Below, piece by piece: positions 10,559 to 19,718 of a stretch of 50,802 nucleotides of DNA. Location of the stretch: assembly GCA_015493685.1 (NCBI GenBank), contig WGCS01000260.1, forward strand, positions 1 through 50,802. Direction: 5' to 3'. Numbering within the stretch: the first letter of the stretch is position 1; every line of letters begins with the position of its first letter. The position numbers and the translations under genes are program-made. The notes below the pieces were generated by a model. That model did no database searches. It saw only the letters and a program-made list of their open reading frames with translations, and had not been told where the DNA came from. Origin of the DNA: Bacteroidales bacterium (GTDB lineage: Bacteria; Bacteroidota; Bacteroidia; Bacteroidales; UBA1556).

Positions 10559-11305
10559 TTATAAAGTATTAGAAATTAAAGCTACTCCTACACCAACTAA
10601 AATAATAAGTAATTTATATATATTAAACCGATGTGAAGTATCAGACTCAAATAAAATAGTAGTAGAAACATGGAGAAAGATTCCAACTAAAATTGCCATA
10701 ATTATTTTATAAAAATAATCAAGATCTATTCCTAAACTCTGGCCAATATGGCCTCCAATTAAAGCACCCAAAGGAGCTGCTAATGCAAAAATAAGTATTA
10801 AACCATAGGCCTTTACACGCGATAAATTAGCACTTAAGAACAAGCCCATTAAAACTATTGCTATAGGCACTTTATGTATTACAATGCCCAAAAGCAGAGT
10901 ATGTTGTAGGTCAGCATGGTTATGAAATTGAGAAGCAAAAGGAATTCCCTCAAAGAAAGCGTGTAAACTAATCCCTATAAGCAAAGCATAAGGAGAAAAG
11001 TTAAATGAAATTTCTTCGTGCTGATGTTCATGATCAGATTTTTCACAATGCCCATGACCATGCTCAGCCCCCCCGGAGATGTATTCTATTAGTAATTGAA
11101 GGAAGAAACCTCCTAGCACATAATACCCAAGGTAGTTGTTATTAAAGCCACTAAATATATCAGGAATAATATGAGTAAAAGCAACAGTTAACAAATAAGC
11201 CCCACTAAAGGCAAGTAGTAAACGAAGAATTTTTTCGTTTACATTAAAACGATCAACCAGAAAGGCACTTATAATTACTGTAAAAAATAATATCAATATA
11301 CTCAT
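10559..11305 (-). CDS. ZIP-family divalent metal transporter
   Basis: A 248-residue integral membrane protein with about seven to eight hydrophobic segments. ZIP proteins move zinc, iron or manganese into the cytoplasm. The metal-site helices are visible as LHAFFEGIPFA and IHKVPIAIVLMG (HxxxE-type signature). A cytoplasmic His-rich loop (HGHGHCEKSDHEHQHEE) lies before the first of them, typical of zinc-handling members. A -7-like element (TACTTTTG on the minus strand, 11333-11326) lies 20 bases before the ATG. It appears monocistronic. Direction and metal specificity are inferred from family. Confidence 0.88.
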   Translation of the reverse strand: MSILILFFTVIISAFLVDRFNVNEKILRLLLAFSGAYLLTVAFTHIIPDIFSGFNNNYLGYYVLGGFFLQLLIEYISGGAEHGHGHCEKSDHEHQHEEISFNFSPYALLIGISLHAFFEGIPFASQFHNHADLQHTLLLGIVIHKVPIAIVLMGLFLSANLSRVKAYGLILIFALAAPLGALIGGHIGQSLGIDLDYFYKIIMAILVGIFLHVSTTILFESDTSHRFNIYKLLIILVGVGVALISNTL

Positions 11306-11521
11306 TACTCAACATATTTAGTCGCCAAAAGTAATTAATTTAATCAATAAAAAATCATAATTATTATTTCAAAATCCAAATAAAAAATCACTATTGTCCG
11401 ATAAAAATAAATCATTGACAATTAATTAAAGGAAAGCAAATTATTTCCGATAACAAACAAAAAACAGCCCAATCCTTAACTATTTAACCGAAGAACTTAT
11501 TTAATAGAAAGGCAATAAAAA

Positions 11522-11549
11522 AGCCGCCTCTAAAATAACAGAGGCGGCT
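11522..11549 (-). terminator. korAB operon terminator
   Basis: A 9-bp stem (AGCCGCCTC/GAGGCGGCT, 10-nt loop) is followed on the minus strand by six T. It lies 25 bases past the korB stop. Confidence 0.9.
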
Positions 11550-11573
11550 CCAACAATATTTTAAACTTACTAT

Positions 11574-12596
11574 CTATAAAACAAAGGTATGTCCGCTATT
11601 CATTAAATCAGTCATATTCTTTATTTTGGAAATAGATTTTACTTCCTCTATTTGTGATTCCATAAGCTGATCATAAACCGGAGCAACTACTGCTCGTAGT
11701 ACACCAACAGCCACAGGGTACTCGGGAAGCGACATCCTAGCCAGCAAGAAAGCCATTGTAGGATCTTCCATTGAGGGATCGTGAACCAAGATATCATCTA
11801 ATGTATAACCATCTTCTCCAATAGTTACTACCTTGAGTTTCAAACCATCTAGAACAAGACCCTTATTTTTCTCTTTACCAAAAATCATTTTTTCTCCCGC
11901 CTTTAGATATATCTGATTATCATCACGAGTAGTTTTATCAGTGATTTCATGGTGTGTATTATTATTAAATATTACACAATTCTGAAGTATTTCAACAAGA
12001 GAAGTTCCCTGATGCTTATTAGCCTCAATAAAGATTTCCTTCATTTGCTTGGGGTTATTATCGGTACCTCTCGCATAGAAAGTTCCTTCAGCTCCCATAG
12101 CCAACTCACCGGGTTTGAATGGATGTTCAATAGTTCCATAAGGAGAGGTTTTGGTAACCTGTCCAAGAGGTGTAGTTGGGGAATATTGTCCTTTGGTTAA
12201 ACCATAAATCTGATTATTAAAAAGAACATAATTCACATTCATATTTCTTCGTAAAACATGAATAAAGTGATTACCCCCAATGGCCATACTGTCACCATCA
12301 CCTGACATAATCCAAACATTTAGGCGTGGATTAGCCGACTTAACACCTGAAGCTATTGCCGCAGCTCGTCCGTGGATACCATGGAAACCAAAAGTGTCAA
12401 CATAATAAGGGAAACGAGAAGAACAACCAATTCCGGATACGAAAACAAATTTCTCTTTTTCGGTTTCTAACTCAGGCAATGCATTTTGTACTGCTGATAA
12501 GATGGAATAATCTCCACAACCAGCACACCATTTTACTTCCTGATCCGACACAAAATCTTTTCTTGTGTATTTTTGAATATTTTTTATATCAGTCAT
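11574..12596 (-). CDS. korB: 2-oxoglutarate (2-oxoacid):ferredoxin oxidoreductase, beta subunit
   Basis: The thiamine-diphosphate subunit of a CoA-acylating 2-oxoacid:ferredoxin oxidoreductase, which interconverts 2-oxoacid + CoA and acyl-CoA + CO2 with ferredoxin as electron partner. The 340 residues show WCAGCGDYS (C24, C27), GIGCSSRFPYY, and the TPP/Mg motif GDGDSMAIGGNH with a downstream FNNQIYGLTKGQYSPT. Its ATG overlaps the korA stop by one base (TAATG), indicating translational coupling. Size and motifs favour the 2-oxoglutarate type over pyruvate; substrate is not proven. Confidence 0.92.
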   Translation of the reverse strand: MTDIKNIQKYTRKDFVSDQEVKWCAGCGDYSILSAVQNALPELETEKEKFVFVSGIGCSSRFPYYVDTFGFHGIHGRAAAIASGVKSANPRLNVWIMSGDGDSMAIGGNHFIHVLRRNMNVNYVLFNNQIYGLTKGQYSPTTPLGQVTKTSPYGTIEHPFKPGELAMGAEGTFYARGTDNNPKQMKEIFIEANKHQGTSLVEILQNCVIFNNNTHHEITDKTTRDDNQIYLKAGEKMIFGKEKNKGLVLDGLKLKVVTIGEDGYTLDDILVHDPSMEDPTMAFLLARMSLPEYPVAVGVLRAVVAPVYDQLMESQIEEVKSISKIKNMTDLMNSGHTFVL

Positions 12597-14440
12597 TACT
12601 TAGCCTCCAAAATTTCGTTAAACTTCTCTGTTAATTCCGAAACCATAAATGGTTGCGCTTGCATTTTATTAACTTGCAAATAGTTAAATTCAGGATACTC
12701 TCCTCTCAGGTATTTAACAAATTGACCGTCATTTAATTCACAAACTACAATCTCTTTGTAACGTTTGAAAATATCAGGAGTCTCTTTTGGTAATGGGAAG
12801 ATAAAATTGAAATTAGTAAAAGCAACACTTTTCCCTTCTTCTTCCAAATTTTTAAATGCAGAATAAGCAGCCCCTTTGGAACTTCCCCAACTAACAACCA
12901 ACAAATCAGCTTCTTCTTTTCCAAATACCTCTTGAGCAGGATAAGAATTAGCAATACGCATTACTTTCTCTTTCCTAAGTGCTGTCATTTTCTCATGATT
13001 AATAGGATCGTGAGAAACGGCACCATGCACATCTGATTTCTCCAATCCACCAACACGATGCTCTGCACCTGGAGTACCCGGTTTAGCCCAAGTACGAGCC
13101 AAGGTTTCAGGGTCACGAGCATAAGGCTCATAAGGCTCATTAGCTTTGGCAAAACGTGGGGTAATGGTAGGAAGATCTTCCATATTTGGAATTTTCCACA
13201 AACCTGACCCATTGCCGAGATAGCTGTCAGTAAGCAAAATCACCGGAGTCATATGCTCAATGGCAATTTTCTCAGCCATGAATGCATAATTAAAACAGTC
13301 AGCGGGACTTGAAGCTGCAATTATAGGAATAGGAGCTTCTCCATTTCTTCCCCATAGGGCTTGCATTAAGTCAGTTTGTTCTGTTTTTGTTGGTAATCCT
13401 GTTGAAGGACCACCACGCATAACATTAACAATAACCAATGGCAACTCAGTAATAAAAGCTAAACCAACAGCTTCACTTTTTAAACTAAGGCCGGGACCGG
13501 AAGTTGATGTAGCAGCCATCAAACCAGCATAAGAAGCTCCTATGGCTGAGTTAATTCCTGCAATTTCGTCTTCTGCCTGAAAGGTCTTTACGCCCAACTC
13601 TTTATGCTTTGCGAGTTCCATCAAGATATCAGTTGCCGGAGTAATGGGATATGAACCCAAAAAGAAGTTTAAACCTGACTTTTCTGATGCAGCCATAAGT
13701 CCCCATGCTGTAGCCTGATTACCGGTAATATTACGAAACTTACCCTTCTTTTCAATATTGGGATTTATCAAGTATGTGGAATGAATTGCTTCAACATTCT
13801 CAGCATAAGTATAACCAGCTTTAAGTATCAAGGTATTTAATTCCACCAATTTGGGCTTTTTAGCAAATTTTTTTGCTAAAAAATCAATCCCCAATTGCGG
13901 GTCTCTATTAAATAGATAGAACAAAATACCGGCGATAAATTGATTTCTAGTTTTATCAATAGTTTTTGAGTCCACTCCGGAGTCACGAAGTACTTCACGG
14001 CATTGCGTAGTCACTGGCGGTGCAATTACATTGTAGTGCTCTAAAGTTCCATCTTCCAGAGGGTTAGAATCTATTTTAGCTTTCTTAAAAGCCTTCTCCG
14101 TAAATGCATCACGATCTACTATAATAGTAGCCCCTGGTTTACAGTGTTTTAAATTGTATGCAAGTGCAGCAGGATTAAGTGCTACCAATACATCAGCTTT
14201 ATCTCCTGATGTATAGATATTTGCATGACCAATATGAACTTGATAACCCGATACACCAGCAATAGTTCCTTGAGGTGCTCGAATCTCGGAAGGAAAGTCA
14301 GGAAAAGTAGCCAAGTCGTTACCTAGGAGGGCTGAAGTATCAGTAAACTGTGTTCCTGTCAACTGCATTCCATCTCCTGAGTCACCGGCAAACTTGATAA
14401 CTAGTCTTTCACGTTCGATAACATTATTGTTTGTTGCCAT
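12596..14440 (-). CDS. korA: 2-oxoglutarate (2-oxoacid):ferredoxin oxidoreductase, fused gamma-alpha subunit
   Basis: A 614-residue fusion. Residues about 1-190 form the gamma domain (KFAGDSGDGMQLTG, then SEIRAPQGTIAGVSGYQVHIG). The alpha domain follows, with YPITPATDILMELAKH, FQAEDEIAGINSAIGASYAG and TSGPGLSLKSEAVGLA, the TPP-interacting and inter-subunit motifs. This gamma-alpha fusion is common in Bacteroidota Kor enzymes. A -7-like element (TATTTTTG, 14486-14479 minus) lies about 40 bases upstream of the ATG. The gene is divergent from a 2[4Fe-4S] ferredoxin that could be its electron partner. Confidence 0.93.
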   Translation of the reverse strand: MATNNNVIERERLVIKFAGDSGDGMQLTGTQFTDTSALLGNDLATFPDFPSEIRAPQGTIAGVSGYQVHIGHANIYTSGDKADVLVALNPAALAYNLKHCKPGATIIVDRDAFTEKAFKKAKIDSNPLEDGTLEHYNVIAPPVTTQCREVLRDSGVDSKTIDKTRNQFIAGILFYLFNRDPQLGIDFLAKKFAKKPKLVELNTLILKAGYTYAENVEAIHSTYLINPNIEKKGKFRNITGNQATAWGLMAASEKSGLNFFLGSYPITPATDILMELAKHKELGVKTFQAEDEIAGINSAIGASYAGLMAATSTSGPGLSLKSEAVGLAFITELPLVIVNVMRGGPSTGLPTKTEQTDLMQALWGRNGEAPIPIIAASSPADCFNYAFMAEKIAIEHMTPVILLTDSYLGNGSGLWKIPNMEDLPTITPRFAKANEPYEPYARDPETLARTWAKPGTPGAEHRVGGLEKSDVHGAVSHDPINHEKMTALRKEKVMRIANSYPAQEVFGKEEADLLVVSWGSSKGAAYSAFKNLEEEGKSVAFTNFNFIFPLPKETPDIFKRYKEIVVCELNDGQFVKYLRGEYPEFNYLQVNKMQAQPFMVSELTEKFNEILEAK

Positions 14441-14478
14441 TTTATTATGTATAGTTTATAATATTATAATAATGAAGG

Positions 14479-14486
14479 CAAAAATA
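14479..14486 (-). promoter_or_regulatory. Candidate korAB promoter -7 element
   Basis: Minus-strand TATTTTTG matches TAnnTTTG. A TTG lies 15 bases upstream, shorter than the usual spacing. Confidence 0.4.
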
Positions 14487-14804
14487 ATAGATTTATGCTA
14501 CCAATTGGCAGACATATTACGTCATTAGATATGATTTATTAACTTACGAAAAGTGAAATAAAGCAGCTTTTACTTTTTGAATGAATTTTTAACATGTTTT
14601 TAACATATTTTATACGTTATACTCTTAACATACACTAGATATATTAAATAAATATAGCTATATTTAATTAGTTAATAGAATATTATAGTTTTTTGCTTAT
14701 TTACAAAAGACAAATATAATATTATGCCAATAATGCAATAATGAGCTTGAAAATGCTAGTTTTATTTATTTAGAAAAATTATAAATTAGAAATACACTTA
14801 TTTT

Positions 14805-14837
14805 TTGCGCCAAGGAAACAAACATTCTTTATCTTTG
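14805..14837 (+). promoter_or_regulatory. Ferredoxin promoter
   Basis: TTG at 14805-14807 and TATCTTTG at 14830-14837 are 22 bases apart, a near-consensus Bacteroidota sigma-70 promoter 46 bases before the ferredoxin ATG. Confidence 0.65.
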
Positions 14838-14883
14838 CACTGTTTTAGAAAACAATTTTTATTAACATAAAATTAGAATTATT

Positions 14884-15051
14884 ATGGCTTACGTAATTAG
14901 CGATGATTGTACTGCTTGCGGTACATGTATAGATGAATGCCCAGTTGAGGCAATTTCCGAAGGTGATATCTATGTAATTGATCCAGACTTGTGTACTGAC
15001 TGCGGTTCATGTGCAGATGTTTGTCCAGTTGAGGCAATTTCTCCTGAATAA
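14884..15051 (+). CDS. 2[4Fe-4S] ferredoxin
   Basis: A 55-residue ferredoxin. Two CxxCxxCxxxCP clusters are intact: C9, C12, C15, C19 and C37, C40, C43, C47, each followed by PVEAIS, so it should hold two low-potential [4Fe-4S] clusters. It is acidic, as are clostridial-type ferredoxins. It has its own near-consensus promoter and a strong terminator, so it is monocistronic. Its position divergent from korAB suggests it serves that enzyme, though such ferredoxins are shared electron carriers. Confidence 0.97.
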   Translation: MAYVISDDCTACGTCIDECPVEAISEGDIYVIDPDLCTDCGSCADVCPVEAISPE

Positions 15052-15071
15052 AGATCGAAGACTTTATTTAA

Positions 15072-15106
15072 AACCTTATTGTGCTAGTCATAATAAGGTT
15101 TTTTTT
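15072..15106 (+). terminator. Ferredoxin terminator
   Basis: A 9-bp perfect stem (AACCTTATT/AATAAGGTT, 11-nt loop) runs into an eight-T tract. Confidence 0.9.
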
Positions 15107-15122
15107 ATAAACCTATAATCCT

Positions 15123-15731
15123 ATGGAGAATAATTCATCAAATTTATTGAATCGTTGTGTTGGGGAGTTTAGTAAGCTGCCCGGCATTGGGAAGAAAACA
15201 GCTTTACGATTGGCAATTCATTTACTAAAGCAGAAACCCCAATATGCAGAAGCTTTGGGAAATTCAATTATTGAAATGAAACAGAATACACGATTTTGTA
15301 TTCGGTGTCATAATATAGCAGAAGGGGAACTTTGCGAGATTTGCAAAAGCCCCAAAAGAAACCATCAACAGATATGCGTTGTCGAAAACATCCAAGATGT
15401 ATTATCCATTGAAAACACAATGCAATACAATGGCACCTATCATATTCTCAACGGAGTAATCTCTCCCATGGATGGCATCTCTCCCAGTGATCTAAACTTA
15501 GCTAGTCTGATGGATAGAATTTCTTCGGATGATATTAATGAACTTATACTTGCCCTCCCTACTACCATTGAAGGAGATACAACTAATTTTTATATTTATA
15601 AGAAAGCTTCAGCTCTAATAAATTCTATAACAACTATTGCCCGGGGTGTATCCATTGGAGATGAATTAGAATATATTGATGAAATTACACTGGGGCGTTC
15701 CATTATCAACCGGATACCTTATCAAGGCTAA
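15123..15731 (+). CDS. recR: Recombination mediator RecR
   Basis: RecR acts with RecO (and RecF) to load RecA on single-stranded DNA at gaps. The 202-residue length is normal. The N-terminal helix-hairpin-helix is KLPGIGKKTALRLAIHLL, the zinc finger is CIRCHNIAEGELCEIC, and a Toprim domain starts at ICVVENIQDVLSIE with the conserved YNGTYHILNGVISPMDGISP segment. The C-terminal Walker-like end LEYIDEITLGRSI is also typical. It starts 17 bases after the ferredoxin terminator. I see no strong terminator before the next gene. Confidence 0.97.
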   Translation: MENNSSNLLNRCVGEFSKLPGIGKKTALRLAIHLLKQKPQYAEALGNSIIEMKQNTRFCIRCHNIAEGELCEICKSPKRNHQQICVVENIQDVLSIENTMQYNGTYHILNGVISPMDGISPSDLNLASLMDRISSDDINELILALPTTIEGDTTNFYIYKKASALINSITTIARGVSIGDELEYIDEITLGRSIINRIPYQG

Positions 15732-15879
15732 TAGCATGTTATAAGCGAGCTAAAAGTGCTTTTTTTCCATAACACTTATTGCTATTTTAGCATATATTAT
15801 GCCTCTTCATTTATATATAACTAATTATCAGATATTAACAAACAAAATATAGAGTATAAAAATTAATGACATTAATCAG

Positions 15880-15908
15880 TTTGAATATTGAAAAATTTCC
15901 TATTTTTA
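15880..15908 (+). promoter_or_regulatory. Candidate promoter of the Crp/Fnr regulator
   Basis: TTTG at 15880-15883 and TATTTTTA at 15901-15908 are 17 bases apart. The last base differs from the TAnnTTTG consensus. Confidence 0.4.
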
Positions 15909-15933
15909 CGCCTCTAACAACAATGCGCAGTCT

Positions 15934-16626
15934 ATGACAGTACTTTCACAAATAAACCATTGCGAAGATGGGGATGAAACTAAAAATTGTTTCAAAGTTC
16001 TCTCAGAACAGGAGATGACCTTACTTGAGAATAACCGTACTGAGATAAAATTTAGCAAAGGTGAAACAATAATAAAGCAAGGCACAAAATCCACTGATAT
16101 TCTCTATTTAAAATCAGGTTTGGTGAAAATCAGCATTAATAGTGGAGAAAGCACTTTAATTATTTGTGTAAAAACTAAAAATCACTTTATTGGTATCGAA
16201 AATATTTATGGATATGATTACCATGCTTATACGGTGGTTGCGTTGGAAGATTCCGAAATTTGTTTTATCGACACAAGTGCAATTCGACAACTGTTAAAGC
16301 AAAACAATAATTTCAATGCAGAATTGTATCGTATTTCTACTAATAATTCACTAATGACTTACGATCGTTTTTTCTCTCTAACACAAAAACAACTTCATGG
16401 CCGATTTGCTGACGTTTTGCTCTGCCTCAGCAGGAGTGTCTTTAAATCCTTAAAATTTGACTTGCCTCTTAGCCGTAAAGACTTGGCTGCATTAACAGGT
16501 ATGGCTCCCGAAAGTGTAATTAGAATTATTAAAGATTTTAAAACTGATAAAATCATTGCCACTAAAGGAAAACGTATTGAAATTCTAAACGAACCATTAC
16601 TTGAGAAAATAAGTAACGTTGGATAA
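15934..16626 (+). CDS. Crp/Fnr-family transcriptional regulator
   Basis: A 230-residue regulator with an N-terminal cyclic-nucleotide-binding-like beta barrel (KGETIIKQGTKSTDILYLKSGLVKI), a dimerisation helix, and a C-terminal winged helix (LPLSRKDLAALTGMAPESVIRIIKDF). No Fnr-type N-terminal cysteine cluster is present; the two N-terminal Cys (C10, C19) are too few. The cAMP-pocket signature is not obvious, so the effector is unknown. In Bacteroidota such proteins often answer redox or stress cues. Targets cannot be assigned, though the korAB/ferredoxin locus 1 kb away is an obvious candidate to test. Confidence 0.88.
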   Translation: MTVLSQINHCEDGDETKNCFKVLSEQEMTLLENNRTEIKFSKGETIIKQGTKSTDILYLKSGLVKISINSGESTLIICVKTKNHFIGIENIYGYDYHAYTVVALEDSEICFIDTSAIRQLLKQNNNFNAELYRISTNNSLMTYDRFFSLTQKQLHGRFADVLLCLSRSVFKSLKFDLPLSRKDLAALTGMAPESVIRIIKDFKTDKIIATKGKRIEILNEPLLEKISNVG

Positions 16627-16703
16627 ACTCATATTATCTTGTCTTAAATCAGCTTACATTTCTTTGGCTACTTTTCAAATAAATAATTTTATAGTATTAC
16701 TAA

Positions 16704-16907
16704 AAGTCCACCCCCGTTAACAGGCTATTATCTTGTATTCTGTCAAAAAACAATTTCAAAAAGTCCTTGCTAGTGCCATTACCTATTGATATTCAGGTTT
16801 TTGAAGCACACAAGCCTGACCATATCATAAAGAAGCAGACTAACCGAGTAGAAAAGCATATTTTTTTGTGTATAAAAAAAGTCCTATTTCCAGATTTCAT
16901 ATCTTGA
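16704..16907 (+). pseudogene. Possible gene remnant: 68-codon open stretch without a start
   Basis: This stretch lies in the 316-base gap between the Crp-like gene and floA. It is open from a TAA at 16701 to a TGA at 16905-16907 but has no in-frame ATG. Its translation has a protein-like, charged composition, including PLPIDIQVFEAHKPD and TNRVEKHIFLC. I do not recognise the family. It may be the decayed 3' end of a gene, or chance in AT-rich DNA. Its end overlaps the floA terminator. The rest of the gap shows nothing. Confidence 0.25.
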
Positions 16908-16916
16908 AATAGGACT
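16880..16916 (-). terminator. nfeD-floA operon terminator
   Basis: An 11-bp perfect stem (AGTCCTATTTC/GAAATAGGACT, 15-nt loop) is followed on the minus strand by a T-run, 26 bases past the floA stop. Confidence 0.88.
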
Positions 16917-16942
16917 AGCAAATATAATCTATTTACAGAACC

Positions 16943-17950
16943 TTATTTTATACTTTTATCATGAGGATTAGCAATGGCTTCTCTCATTGAGGTATCTGCC
17001 TTAATATTTTTAAATTTATAATAATCCATAATACCCAAATTACCTGATCTAAAGGCATCTGCCATAGCTTTAGGAATTTCAGCCTCAGCCTCAATAACTT
17101 TGGCTCTTGCTTCTTGTGCCTTGGCTTTCATTTCTTGTTCCAGAGCGACAGCCATTGCTCTTCGTTCTTCCGCCTTGGCTTGGGCAATATTTTTATCAGC
17201 ATTAGCCTGATCCATTTGTAATACAGCACCAATATTTTTTCCAATATCAATGTCTGCAATATCAATAGATAATATTTCAAAAGCAGTTCCTGCATCCAAT
17301 CCTTTATCCAAAACAAGTTTAGAAATAACATCCGGATTTTCAAGGACCTTTTTATGACTTGTCGAAGAACCTATGGAACTAACTACTCCTTCACCAATAC
17401 GAGCCAAAACTGTCTCTTCGCCAGCTCCACCAACAAGTTGTTCAATATTTGCTCTTACGGTAACTCTTGCCTTTGCAATAAGTTGAATCCCATCACGGGC
17501 AACCGCAGTAACAGGGGGAGTATTTATCACCTTTGGATTAACCGACATCTTTACAGCTTCCAACACATCTCTTCCTGCCAAATCAATAGCAGTAGCAGTG
17601 TTAAATCCTAAACCCATATTCGCTTTATCGGCAGAGATTAAGGCATTAACAACCATTTGAACATGGCCTCCTGCCAAAAAATGAGCTTCCAGTGAATCTC
17701 TACTCAATATAATCCCTGCCTTTTTAGACGTAATCATAGCATTTACTATATTTGATGGCGGCACTTTACGAAATCGCATCGCAACAAGTTGTACTATATT
17801 AATTTTTACCCCGGAAACATAAGCCTGAAACCAAAGAGCTACAGGTATTAAATAAAATAATAGGAGTAATAATACTACGGCTGCAATCACAAAAACGATA
17901 AGTGCAGCAGGACTCGTTGGAATCGCCATAAGCGCTGTTAATTGAATCAT
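16943..17950 (-). CDS. floA: Flotillin-like protein FloA
   Basis: FloA organises functional membrane microdomains. The 335-residue product has an N-terminal membrane hairpin or helix (residues 13-40). It continues with the conserved [20 protein letters not shown] and [29 protein letters not shown], then a flotillin-type Ala/Glu-rich coiled region ([21 protein letters not shown]). Length matches the FloA/YqfA family. nfeD is immediately upstream, one base from the floA start, the standard flotillin partner arrangement. Confidence 0.96.
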   Translation of the reverse strand: MIQLTALMAIPTSPAALIVFVIAAVVLLLLLFYLIPVALWFQAYVSGVKINIVQLVAMRFRKVPPSNIVNAMITSKKAGIILSRDSLEAHFLAGGHVQMVVNALISADKANMGLGFNTATAIDLAGRDVLEAVKMSVNPKVINTPPVTAVARDGIQLIAKARVTVRANIEQLVGGAGEETVLARIGEGVVSSIGSSTSHKKVLENPDVISKLVLDKGLDAGTAFEILSIDIADIDIGKNIGAVLQMDQANADKNIAQAKAEERRAMAVALEQEMKAKAQEARAKVIEAEAEIPKAMADAFRSGNLGIMDYYKFKNIKADTSMREAIANPHDKSIK

Positions 17951-17951
17951 T

Positions 17952-18416
17952 TTATTCTTTCTTTAAAGGTTTTACAATAATTTTATTTTTAATAATATCT
18001 ACTATTTCAATATCGGTATGCGGATCAATAAAGCCTGAAAACGATTTTACTTCCACAAATTTATTATTAAATTTCGCCTTCCCCATGGGGGCTAGGCGCG
18101 AAACACTTTGCCCCTCATCCCCTATCTTAACTGTATTGCTCCTACGTACTTTAGAGGTAATATCTGTCGATAGTTCAAGATGCCTCCATGTTTTAGTTTT
18201 TATGGAAGTAAACAAAGTGATAACTAAAACCAATAATATAATGACAAGACTAATATTTGCGGCACGTCCCAAATGATGATAATAAGGAAGGTACATGGCG
18301 AAAATAACTAAAAATCCACCCACAACACCTAATATTCCTCCAGGCATAAATAGTACTTCTGCAATAATAAAAACTAAACCAATTAGCACTATTCCTGCTA
18401 TTAATAACCAAAACAT
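17952..18416 (-). CDS. NfeD-family membrane protein
   Basis: A 154-residue protein with three to four hydrophobic helices in residues 1-80 (including [17 protein letters not shown]) and a soluble C-terminal OB-fold of the NfeD type. The OB-fold begins near [19 protein letters not shown] and ends IIVKPLKKE. It is the short NfeD form without the serine-protease domain. It sits one base upstream of floA, so the two are surely co-translated; family members act with the flotillin on membrane organisation. Confidence 0.9.
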   Translation of the reverse strand: MFWLLIAGIVLIGLVFIIAEVLFMPGGILGVVGGFLVIFAMYLPYYHHLGRAANISLVIILLVLVITLFTSIKTKTWRHLELSTDITSKVRRSNTVKIGDEGQSVSRLAPMGKAKFNNKFVEVKSFSGFIDPHTDIEIVDIIKNKIIVKPLKKE

Positions 18417-18667
18417 CTGTAAAAATAATTTAATATATAATTAGTACCACCGCCATGAAAAATAGTTCCGCAACATTTTTATCGGCACTCAGCAAATGTA
18501 GTCAAAAATTCATTACCCAAAAATCAATTCCACACAATTATACTTCGGGAAAACCTCTCTATTATCCCCCTGACATATCGCTTTAAAGCAATAATATACC
18601 TCCAATTAGATGAAATAGCCAAAACATTTTTTTGTACTTTTACTTTCTGAAAAAGTAAACTATTTCT

Positions 18668-19693
18668 ATGGAGAATCAATATGGAAGAATAGTAAAATAT
18701 GCCAAAGTAAAATATGCCATCTTAGCGATGGTTTTTATTACCACTATCGGTGTTATTGGTTATATGCTCATTGAGCATTTATCATTTATCGATGCCCTCT
18801 ATTTAAGTACAATTACTATTTCCACTGTTGGATTCAGCGATGTTCAGATTGCCACTGTAGCCGGTAAACTCTTTACCATATTTCTCATTATTATTGGATG
18901 GACAGCTTTTGCTTATGGGATATCAGTGATTACTTCGCATTTTGTGGAAGGAGGAATAGGCAGCTTTATACACCGTGTTAGACATAAAAATAATATTAAG
19001 AAAATGAAAGATCATGCTATTATTGTTGGCTATGGCAGAAACGGAAGCCAAGCCGCCACCGAACTCCTTAAAAGAGAAACTAATTTTGTTGTAATTGAAA
19101 AAGATCACGACTTAATAATGAATAGCTTAGACAAGAAAATCCAATTTAATGAAGGAGATGCAACTGATGATGAGATATTAATTGAGGCAAGAATAAGCAA
19201 GGCTAAATCAATAATTCTTACACTTCCTTTGGATGCCGACAACCTATTCATTACTATTTCTGCTCGCGCTTTAAATCCTGGAATACAAATAATTACCAGG
19301 GCCACAAATGATTCTGCAGAGAAAAAATTATTAATTGCAGGAGCCAATGAAGTTGTTATGCCGGAATATGTTGGTGGATTACACATGGCAGCTATGGTTA
19401 GTTCTGTTGACGTTGTTCACTTTTTAGAACAAATTTCAGTAACCGGCAGTGCCGATACTAATTTAGTAGAAATTCTTTGCAGTGATTTACCCGAAGAATT
19501 AATCAATCAATCAATATTTGAACTTGGTATTAGAACAAATAGCGGAGCGAATATTGTCGGCTTTAAAACAGCAGAAGGTAGATTTGTAACTAACCCAACT
19601 CCTGATACCAAAATTATCCCTAATTCAAAATTATTTGTCTTAGGAAATCCTAACCAAATAAAACAAATGAAAAGAATTCTTCATCTGGATTAA
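18668..19693 (+). CDS. Two-TM potassium channel with RCK (TrkA-N/TrkA-C) domain
   Basis: A 341-residue ion channel protein. TM1 is at about 17-37, followed by a pore helix and the selectivity filter TVGFSD at 53-58, then TM2 at about 65-90. A cytoplasmic RCK domain starts with the Rossmann motif HAIIVGYGRNGS (about 116-127) and a TrkA-C domain closes the protein. This is the MthK-like architecture for K+ flux gated by ligand or ion. The filter has Phe and Ser where classic channels have Tyr/Phe-Gly-Asp, so strict K+ selectivity is not certain. A thioesterase gene follows 25 bases later. Confidence 0.9.
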   Translation: MENQYGRIVKYAKVKYAILAMVFITTIGVIGYMLIEHLSFIDALYLSTITISTVGFSDVQIATVAGKLFTIFLIIIGWTAFAYGISVITSHFVEGGIGSFIHRVRHKNNIKKMKDHAIIVGYGRNGSQAATELLKRETNFVVIEKDHDLIMNSLDKKIQFNEGDATDDEILIEARISKAKSIILTLPLDADNLFITISARALNPGIQIITRATNDSAEKKLLIAGANEVVMPEYVGGLHMAAMVSSVDVVHFLEQISVTGSADTNLVEILCSDLPEELINQSIFELGIRTNSGANIVGFKTAEGRFVTNPTPDTKIIPNSKLFVLGNPNQIKQMKRILHLD

Positions 19694-19718
19694 TTTTACT
19701 TTTTACTTTAACACTATT

